Positions 58,733 through 64,000 of a stretch of DNA of 64,000 bases are shown piece by piece. Both the position numbers and the translations under genes were made by a program. Source of the DNA: Nocardioides sp. (GTDB lineage: Bacteria > Actinomycetota > Actinomycetes > Propionibacteriales > Nocardioidaceae); the NCBI GenBank assembly GCA_020636915.1, contig JACJWV010000020.1, positions 1 through 64,000 of the forward strand. Reading direction: 5' to 3'. Position 1 is the stretch's first letter, and the number at the start of each line of letters is the position of its first letter. The notes below the pieces were generated by a model that made no database searches, was not told the origin of the DNA, and worked only from the letters and a program-made list of their open reading frames with translations.

Positions 58733-60706
58733 ATGGGACGCACCGGTCAGCAGCTGCGTCAGCGGACCGCGAAGGCGATCGGCGGTCCTGCGCAGCACGG
58801 CGCCGCCGTACCTTCGCCCCGGCCGGGCGCGACACCTGGTGCGCTCCCGGCGCCGCGGCTGGCCGACCGCCTGCGCTACCGGTTCGACAACAGCATGTCG
58901 CGCGGCACCCCGGCCCTGATCGCCTGGCTGACCGTCGTCACGCTGTTGCTGATCCTGCTGTTCTCGCTGGTGGTCACGGTCTTCGGCCTGAGCCGCAACC
59001 AGCAGGGCGACTTCGGCAGCTCGATGTTCGGCAACCTGCTGCACGCCCTCGACCCGGGCACGATCGGTGGGGACCAGGGCAGCTGGACCTTCAAGCTCAC
59101 CATGCTGGCCCTGACCATCGCCGGCCTCTTCATCGTCAGCGCCCTGATCGGCGTGATCGCCGCCGGGATCGACACCCGTCTCGCCGACCTGCGCCGCGGC
59201 CGCTCGATCGTCCTGGAGAAGGACCACACGGTGATCCTGGGCTGGTCGGAGTCGATCTTCACGATCGTCCGGGAGCTGACGATCGCCAACGAGAGTCGGC
59301 GCAAGCCCGTCGTCGTCGTGCTCGCCGACCGTGACAAGGTCGAGATGGAGGACGACCTGCGCGCCAAGGTCGGGGACTTCCGCGGCACGCGGGTGGTCTG
59401 CCGCTCGGGCTCGCCGATGGACATCGACGACCTGCGGCTGAGCAGCCACCTCACCGCGCGCTCGGTGATCCTGCTCGCGCCGGAGGACTCCGAGGACCCC
59501 GACAGCGAGGTCATCAAGACCCTGCTCGCCCTGACCCACTCCGGTCCCGACGGTCCCCGGATCGTCGCGGAGATCCGCAACCCCACCAACCTGGAGGCCG
59601 CCCGGCTCGTCGGGGCCGACCGGACCGTGCTGCTCGACATCCGCGAGACGGTGGCCAAGCTGGTCGTGCAGACCTCGCGCCAGTCCGGTGCGGCGGCGGT
59701 CTACACCGAGCTGTTCGACTACGGCGGCGACGAGATCTACTTCCTCGAGGAGCACCGGCTCGGCGCGATGACGTACGCCGAGGCGCAGCTGGCCTTCGAG
59801 GAGGCCTCGGTCATCGGGGTGATCGCGGACGGCGTGCCGACGCTGAACCCGCGCCCGGAGACCCCGGTCGCCGGTCACACGCTGATCGTTGTGGCCGAGG
59901 ACGACTCGACGCTGAAGGCGGAGCCGGACGCCACGATCGGTCCCGACCTCGGTCGGCTCGGGACCGGGTCCGGCGAGGACGACCACCCCACCCGCGCGCT
60001 GCTGATCGGCTGGAACGAGCGGGCACCGATCGTGCTGCGCGAGCTCGACAACTACGCGCCCCCCGGCTCGACGCTGACCGTGCTGACCTCGTTCGACGTC
60101 CGCGACGTGCCGGAGCTGGACCACCTCCAGGTCACGGTGGCCCCGGGCCAGACCACGGACCGCCGCACGCTCGAGGAGCACGTGCAGCCGGACCTCGACC
60201 AGGTGCTGGTGCTCTGCTACTCCGACGACCTCGAGCCGCAGGCGGCCGACGCCCGCACCCTGGTGACCCTGCTCCACGTGCGCGACATCCTGTCCGGCAC
60301 CGGCTCGGTCACCCCGGTCGTCAGCGAGATGCTCGACGACCGCAACCGGGTGCTGGCGCAGGTGGCGCACGTCGACGACGTGGTCGTCAGCGGCGAGATC
60401 GTCAGCCTGCTGGTCACCCAGCTGTCCGAGGACCCGCGGCTCGAGACGGTCTTCGACCAGCTCCTGGGCGACGAGGGCAGCGAGATCTACCTGCGTCCGG
60501 CGGAGTGGTACGTCCAGCCGGGCGCGGACGTCAGCTACGCCACCATCGTCGCCGGCGCCTCGCGGCGGGGTGAGACGGCGATCGGCTACAAGTCCGAGGC
60601 GCTCGCCGAGGGTGAGGCGTCCTTCGGCGTACGCGTCAACCCGGCGAAGGCGGAGACCTTCCGCGTGCTGCCCGGGGACCGGGTGGTCGTGCTCGCCGAC
60701 GACTGA
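58733..60706 (+). CDS. CASTOR/POLLUX-type ion channel with RCK domains
   Basis: A 657-residue membrane protein. Two hydrophobic helices (about 62-88 and 122-148) flank a pore-like region (SSMFGNLLHALDPGTIGGD). An RCK-type domain follows (about 165-330: DHTVILGWSESIFTIVREL, VVCRSGSPMDIDDL, SVILLAPEDSEDPDSEVIKT in parts), then a second RCK-like segment (about 420-560: RALLIGWNERAPIVLREL). The layout matches bacterial relatives of the plant nuclear channels CASTOR and POLLUX, which gate potassium or calcium. Its ligand is unknown. The ATG at 58733 follows GGGAGGTC. The first 45 residues are Pro/Ala-rich and probably disordered. Confidence 0.87.
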   Translation: MGRTGQQLRQRTAKAIGGPAQHGAAVPSPRPGATPGALPAPRLADRLRYRFDNSMSRGTPALIAWLTVVTLLLILLFSLVVTVFGLSRNQQGDFGSSMFGNLLHALDPGTIGGDQGSWTFKLTMLALTIAGLFIVSALIGVIAAGIDTRLADLRRGRSIVLEKDHTVILGWSESIFTIVRELTIANESRRKPVVVVLADRDKVEMEDDLRAKVGDFRGTRVVCRSGSPMDIDDLRLSSHLTARSVILLAPEDSEDPDSEVIKTLLALTHSGPDGPRIVAEIRNPTNLEAARLVGADRTVLLDIRETVAKLVVQTSRQSGAAAVYTELFDYGGDEIYFLEEHRLGAMTYAEAQLAFEEASVIGVIADGVPTLNPRPETPVAGHTLIVVAEDDSTLKAEPDATIGPDLGRLGTGSGEDDHPTRALLIGWNERAPIVLRELDNYAPPGSTLTVLTSFDVRDVPELDHLQVTVAPGQTTDRRTLEEHVQPDLDQVLVLCYSDDLEPQAADARTLVTLLHVRDILSGTGSVTPVVSEMLDDRNRVLAQVAHVDDVVVSGEIVSLLVTQLSEDPRLETVFDQLLGDEGSEIYLRPAEWYVQPGADVSYATIVAGASRRGETAIGYKSEALAEGEASFGVRVNPAKAETFRVLPGDRVVVLADD

Positions 60707-60747
60707 CGACCGGACGTCGCGCCCGGCCGCTGTGGTCTGATGGGCCG

Positions 60748-61305
60748 GTGAACGAGCTCTGGCTGGTCCGGCACGGCAAGACCGAGTGGAGCGCGAACGG
60801 TCGGCACACGTCGACGACCGATCTGCCGCTCCTGCCCGAGGGCGAGGAGGTCGCCCGGTCGCTGGCACCGCGCCTCGCCGAGGTCGACCTCGCGCTGGTG
60901 CTGACCAGTCCCCGCGAGCGGGCGCGCCGGACCGCCGAGCTCGCCGGGTTCCCCGAGGCCGAGGTCGACGACGACCTCGTCGAGTGGGACTACGGCGACT
61001 ACGAGGGCGTCACCACGAAGGAGATCCGGCAGCGGGTGCCGGGCTGGACGGTCTGGAACTCGCCCGTGCCCGGCGGCGAGACCCCCGAGTCGGTCTCCCT
61101 CCGGCTGGACCGGGTGGTCGCCCGCACCCAGGCCGCCGAGGGCTCGACGCTCGTCTTCGGCCACGGCCACGCGCTCCGCGCCCTCGCCGCCCGCTGGCTG
61201 CGCCAGCCGGTCACCTTCGGCCAGCACCTGCGCCTCGACACCGCCACCCTCTCCCGTCTCGGGTGGGAGCACGAGGCGCCCGTGGTGCTGCGCTGGAACT
61301 CCTGA
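60748..61305 (+). CDS. Histidine phosphatase family protein
   Basis: A 185-residue phosphoglycerate-mutase-like phosphatase. The RHG motif is LVRHGKTEWSANGRH (6-20), where His9 is the nucleophile. SPRERARRTAELAGF (about 54-68) follows, EWDYGDYEG (about 78-86) carries the acidic residue, and VFGHGHALRALAARW (about 137-151) supplies the second catalytic His. It is cytoplasmic. Substrates of this family range from sugar phosphates to nucleotides and cannot be told here. The GTG start is 6 bases after a weak TCTGAT box. The HIT-family gene follows at 61342. Confidence 0.93.
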   Translation: MNELWLVRHGKTEWSANGRHTSTTDLPLLPEGEEVARSLAPRLAEVDLALVLTSPRERARRTAELAGFPEAEVDDDLVEWDYGDYEGVTTKEIRQRVPGWTVWNSPVPGGETPESVSLRLDRVVARTQAAEGSTLVFGHGHALRALAARWLRQPVTFGQHLRLDTATLSRLGWEHEAPVVLRWNS

Positions 61306-61329
61306 GGCGCACGCCAGCGGACGGCCCGC

Positions 61330-61335
61330 TAGGGT
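61330..61335 (+). promoter_or_regulatory. Leaderless-type -10 box (TAGGGT) for the HIT-family gene
   Basis: TAGGGT ends 6 bases before the GTG at 61342. Confidence 0.6.
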
Positions 61336-61341
61336 GCCGCG

Positions 61342-61803
61342 GTGACCGTCTCGGACCTCCTCCCCGGCTGCTTCCCCTGCGACCAGCAGGCGGAGGTGGA
61401 CCGGCCGCCCCGGGAGGCGGTCGTGGAGACCGGGCACTGGCGGGTGGCGCACGCCTTCGACAGCAGCCTGGCGGGCTGGCTGGTGCTGCTGCCGACCCGG
61501 CACGTCACGTCGTTCGCGGAGCTGAGCCCGGGCGCGGCCGAGGAGCTGGGCGGGCTGGTGCGGCGGCTGAGCCTGGCGCTGGAGTCGGTCACCGGGTGCG
61601 TGAAGACCTACCTCATGCAGTTCTCCGAGGCGGAGGGGTTCTCGCACCTGCACCTCCACCTGGTGCCGCGGATGGCGGACCAGCCCGAGAGCGCCAGGGG
61701 TCCGCGGGTCTTCGCCTACCTCGGCGCCGACGAGGCCACCCTGATCCCGGAGCGGGAGCGCGACGAGCTCGCGCTCACGATCCGCGCCGCGCTGGACGTG
61801 TGA
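61342..61803 (+). CDS. HIT-family protein
   Basis: A 153-residue nucleotide-binding protein of the histidine-triad family. SHLHLHLVPRM (about 101-111) is the His-x-His-x-His triad. CFPCDQQAEVD near the N-terminus is typical of the actinobacterial branch. FDSSLAGWLVLLPTRHVTSF (about 38-57) is the central sheet. HIT proteins hydrolyse nucleotide phosphoramidates and AMP-linked metabolites. It follows the histidine phosphatase gene by 36 bases but has its own promoter box. The exact substrate is not known. Confidence 0.93.
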   Translation: MTVSDLLPGCFPCDQQAEVDRPPREAVVETGHWRVAHAFDSSLAGWLVLLPTRHVTSFAELSPGAAEELGGLVRRLSLALESVTGCVKTYLMQFSEAEGFSHLHLHLVPRMADQPESARGPRVFAYLGADEATLIPERERDELALTIRAALDV

Positions 61804-61849
61804 CGCCGGACGCTTGACGCGACGGCCACCGGTCAGGACCGTGGGGGCC

Positions 61850-62470
61850 ATGTCCCTGGCGGCCAGCTGCGTGCGGTGCTCGGCTCCGGTCGTGCCCTGT
61901 CCCGACCACGGCGGCCGCCACCCGCTGTGGCGTTCCGACGATGAGGCGACCTACGAGGCGTTCGCCGAGCACCTCGCGGCCTCGCCGCATTTCCCGACCT
62001 ACCTGCCGTGGCCGATGAGCCCGGGCTGGTCGGTGACGGACTTCGCGCTGGTCGGTGACGGGGTCGAGCGGGCCGCCGCGACCTTGACCTGCACCTCGGG
62101 CACCAGCGAGCTCGACGGACCCGTCGACGTCCTCGTGGTCGCCGAGGAGGCCGGCACCGGCCTGGGTGCGCGCTGCGCGGGGACGCGGTACGACGACCCG
62201 GGGGCCGAGATCGCGGAGCGACCGCCGACCACCCGGGTGCGGATCGGCAGCCAGCCGGTGAACCTGTGGGACGTCTCGACGAGCACCTCGGACGGCGAGT
62301 TCGACCGCTCGGTGCTGGCCGGCGAGGCCGCGGGGCGCTGGCTGTGGATCGTCCTGCGCCCCGCGTCGGCGCTGCTGCTGCTGCAGGACGAGTGGATCCT
62401 GCGCGACGTGTCGGCCCTCGGGCCGCAGCTGCTGGAGACGCCGTTCGGAGGTCCGCGGCCCGGGTGGTGA
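61850..62470 (+). CDS. DUF6758 family protein
   Basis: A 206-residue protein; the ATG at 61850 opens with MSLAASCVRCSAPVVPCPDH, a Cys-rich start (CxxC, then CPDH) that may bind zinc. The body is alpha/beta: FPTYLPWPMSPGWSVTDFAL (about 44-63) and the strand pair VDVLVVAEEAGTGLG and PTTRVRIGSQPVNLWDVS. I place it in DUF6758, an actinobacterial family of unknown function, from memory. The PHP-domain gene follows 31 bases after its stop, and in related genomes these two are often neighbours. No catalytic motif is recognised. Confidence 0.8.
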   Translation: MSLAASCVRCSAPVVPCPDHGGRHPLWRSDDEATYEAFAEHLAASPHFPTYLPWPMSPGWSVTDFALVGDGVERAAATLTCTSGTSELDGPVDVLVVAEEAGTGLGARCAGTRYDDPGAEIAERPPTTRVRIGSQPVNLWDVSTSTSDGEFDRSVLAGEAAGRWLWIVLRPASALLLLQDEWILRDVSALGPQLLETPFGGPRPGW

Positions 62471-62489
62471 CCCGTCGGCGAACCGCATC

Positions 62490-62495
62490 TAGGCT
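62490..62495 (+). promoter_or_regulatory. Leaderless-type -10 box (TAGGCT) for the PHP-domain gene
   Basis: TAGGCT ends 6 bases before the GTG at 62502. Confidence 0.6.
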
Positions 62496-62501
62496 GCACC
62501 G

Positions 62502-63380
62502 GTGCGCATCGACCTCCACACGCACTCGCGTGCCAGCGACGGCACCGACGCGCCTGCCGCCCTGGTGCGGGCCGCGGTCGACGCGGGGCTGGACGTCCTG
62601 GCGATCACCGACCACGACACCTCCGACGGGTGGGCCGAGGCGGCGCAGGCAGCGGCCGAGACCGGGCTGACCCTCGTGCCCGGCATGGAGGTCAGCACCC
62701 GCCACCGGGGTCGCAGCGTGCACCTGCTGGCCTTCCTCGTCGACCCGACCTACCCCCCGCTCGCCGCCGAGCTCGAGCAGGTGCTGCGTGGTCGCGCGTC
62801 GCGGGTCCCGGCGATGGTGTCGCGGCTCAACGGGCTCGGCATCGACATCACCGAGGACGACGTACGACGGGCTGCGGACGGCACCGCGGCCTCCGGCCGA
62901 CCGCACGTCGCCGACGCACTGGTGACCCTCGGCGTCGTGCCCGACCGGACGACGGCCTTCGACCGCTACCTCGGCTGGGGACGCCCGGCCCACGTCGACC
63001 GCTACGCCGCCCCGTTGGAGGAGACCCTCCGCGCGGTCGCCGGCGCGGGGGGCGCCTCGGTCATCGCGCACCCGTGGGGCCGTGGCGGCCTGGGGCGGCC
63101 CGACGAGGCGACGCTGGCCGAGCTGCAGGCGCTGGGACTGACCGGCATCGAGGTCGACCACCAGGACCACGACGCCGACGCCCGCGACCGGCTCCGGTCC
63201 ATCGCGCAGAACCTGGGCCTGGTCGTCACCGGTGCCAGCGACTACCACGGCGACGGCAAGGTCGACCACGACCTCGGCTGCAACACCACCCACCCCGACG
63301 AGCTCGCGCGCCTGCTCGAGGTGGCCGACCGGACGGCCGCGGCTTCCGGCCGCGTCACCCCGGAGGTCGTGAACCGCTGA
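62502..63380 (+). CDS. PHP-domain phosphoesterase (YciV/RNase AM-like)
   Basis: A 292-residue metal-dependent phosphoesterase. The PHP signature is DLHTHSRASDGT (4-15) with the metal-binding His pair. DVLAITDHDTSDGWAEA (about 31-47) supplies Asp and His, VPGMEVSTRHRG (about 61-72) a Glu, VIAHPWGRGGLG (about 188-199) a His, and VTGASDYHGDGK (about 243-254) the final Asp-His pair. Members hydrolyse 3',5'-nucleoside bisphosphates or trim short RNA 5' ends. A housekeeping RNA or nucleotide role is inferred. The GTG start is supported by the -10 box 6 bases before it. Confidence 0.92.
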   Translation: MRIDLHTHSRASDGTDAPAALVRAAVDAGLDVLAITDHDTSDGWAEAAQAAAETGLTLVPGMEVSTRHRGRSVHLLAFLVDPTYPPLAAELEQVLRGRASRVPAMVSRLNGLGIDITEDDVRRAADGTAASGRPHVADALVTLGVVPDRTTAFDRYLGWGRPAHVDRYAAPLEETLRAVAGAGGASVIAHPWGRGGLGRPDEATLAELQALGLTGIEVDHQDHDADARDRLRSIAQNLGLVVTGASDYHGDGKVDHDLGCNTTHPDELARLLEVADRTAAASGRVTPEVVNR

Positions 63381-63401
63381 GCCGGCAGCGCTGCCGGACC
63401 G

Positions 63402-64000
63402 CTACTTGCGGCCCAGCGACTGGAACCGCTGCAGGATCCCGCTGGGGACCAGGCGGGCCGCGGCGGTGACGACCTTGTACTGCGCGCCCGGCACGGAGAA
63501 GACCTTGCCCTTGGCGTGGTCCTTCAGCGCGGTCGCGACCAGGTCGTCGGCGTCGAGCCACATGAAGTCGGGCGCCGACCCGCGGCCGACCTCCATCCGC
63601 TCGTGGAACTCGGTCCTGGTGAAGCCCGGGCACAGGCAGGTGACGGTGACTCCCCGCGGCGCGTACTCGCGCGCGGCCCACTCCGAGAAGCTGTTCACGT
63701 AGGCCTTCGCGGCCGAGTAGGAGCCGCGCGGCAGGAACGCCGCGACGCTGGAGACGTTGATGACGCCGCCGCGCCCGCGCTCCGACATCGGGCCGAGGGC
63801 GGCGTGGCTGAGCCGCATGACGGCGGTCACGAGCACGTCGAGCATCGCCTGTTCCTCGTCGACGGAGTTGTCGAGGAAGCGCCGCTTCAGGCCGAACCCC
63901 GCATTGTTGACCAGCAGGTCGACGGGCCGGTCCGGATCGGCGAGCCGGGCCTCCACCGTCGCCAGGTCGTCGCGGTCGGTGAGGTCGGCCGCGAGCACCT
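63402..64000 (-). CDS. Short-chain dehydrogenase/reductase (5' end outside window)
   Basis: The gene reads leftward and its start lies past the right edge; the last 199 codons are visible. LVNNAGFG (about 28-35 of the visible part) is the NNAG motif. INVSSVAAFLPRGSYSAAKAYVNS (in part, about 80-99) supplies the catalytic Ser, Tyr and Lys of the classical SDR tetrad, and LCPGFTRTEFHERM follows. The N-terminal TGxxxGIG cofactor loop would be encoded beyond 64000. The C-terminus (VVTAAARLVPSGILQRFQSLGRK) is typical of the actinobacterial SDR branch. The substrate is unknown. It converges on the PHP-domain gene 21 bases away. Confidence 0.9.
   Translation of the reverse strand, partial: VLAADLTDRDDLATVEARLADPDRPVDLLVNNAGFGLKRRFLDNSVDEEQAMLDVLVTAVMRLSHAALGPMSERGRGGVINVSSVAAFLPRGSYSAAKAYVNSFSEWAAREYAPRGVTVTCLCPGFTRTEFHERMEVGRGSAPDFMWLDADDLVATALKDHAKGKVFSVPGAQYKVVTAAARLVPSGILQRFQSLGRK

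Overview
The window is about 64 kb of very GC-rich DNA with strong G/C third-position bias. It is almost entirely coding and clearly comes from a high-GC actinobacterium. The gene content (WhiB, MtrA-MtrB-LpqB, F420 biosynthesis, DUF3499, DUF5719, DUF5302, TIGR03089, a GlfT2-like galactan synthase) and the general look of the proteins suggest Nocardioides or another Nocardioidaceae member; that assignment is an inference from gene content, not a computed placement. No rRNA, tRNA, CRISPR array, prophage or insertion sequence was recognised.

Region 1 (1-8.3 kb) is a cell-surface glycan locus. A leftward operon encodes a small coiled-coil protein, a sulfotransferase and a LicD-type transferase fused to a methyltransferase, which is cut by the left edge. 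A divergent rightward set encodes a sugar-nucleotide-type NTP transferase, a glycerol-1-phosphate-dehydrogenase-like enzyme, a GlfT2-like galactofuranosyltransferase and a two-gene ABC exporter (Wzm/Wzt type). Together they look like a system that makes, decorates (polyol-phosphate, methyl, sulfate) and exports a galactan-like polymer. This is the best candidate in the window for an undescribed system.

Region 2 (8.3-17 kb) holds a large secreted PGRP-type amidase with a calcium-binding FG-GAP/VCBS tail, a TIGR03089 protein, mannose-1-phosphate guanylyltransferase, a DUF3105 protein, the F420 genes cofD and cofE, and whiB. Region 3 (17-35 kb) continues with a giant membrane glycosyltransferase, DUF5719, a zincin-like protein, DUF3499, phosphomannomutase, a Trm112-like protein, a SIS-domain protein, an acyltransferase, DUF808, ahcY, mtrA-mtrB-lpqB, comF-like, hpf and an orphan response regulator. 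With secA at 38.9 kb this matches the conserved actinobacterial cell-envelope block known in Mycobacterium tuberculosis around Rv3240c-Rv3264c.

Region 4 (35.3-38.8 kb) is a break in that block. It has a 576-base stretch rich in inverted repeats, an AlkX/YcaQ-type DNA glycosylase, and a tetR-glycosyltransferase cassette with its own palindromic operator. Region 5 (38.9-48 kb) has secA, a GH3 glycosidase, an Rv3235-family protein, a LysM protein, and a coupled membrane protein-DUF2252 pair. Region 6 (48-51.5 kb, leftward) is tatB-mrp-DUF1003-MgtE-like, again an order known from mycobacteria. Region 7 (51.5-64 kb) is a mixed metabolic and transport stretch: a second sulfotransferase paralogue, acyl-CoA dehydrogenase, a secreted EEP-fold protein, MaoC dehydratase, a POT peptide transporter, an MFS transporter, a CASTOR/POLLUX-type channel, a histidine phosphatase, a HIT protein, DUF6758, a PHP-domain phosphoesterase, and a short-chain dehydrogenase cut by the right edge.

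A recurring regulatory theme is a TANNNT -10 motif lying 6-8 bases upstream of the start codon in more than a dozen genes, as expected of leaderless transcripts. A second theme is tight operon packing with ATGA, GTGA or TGATG overlaps.
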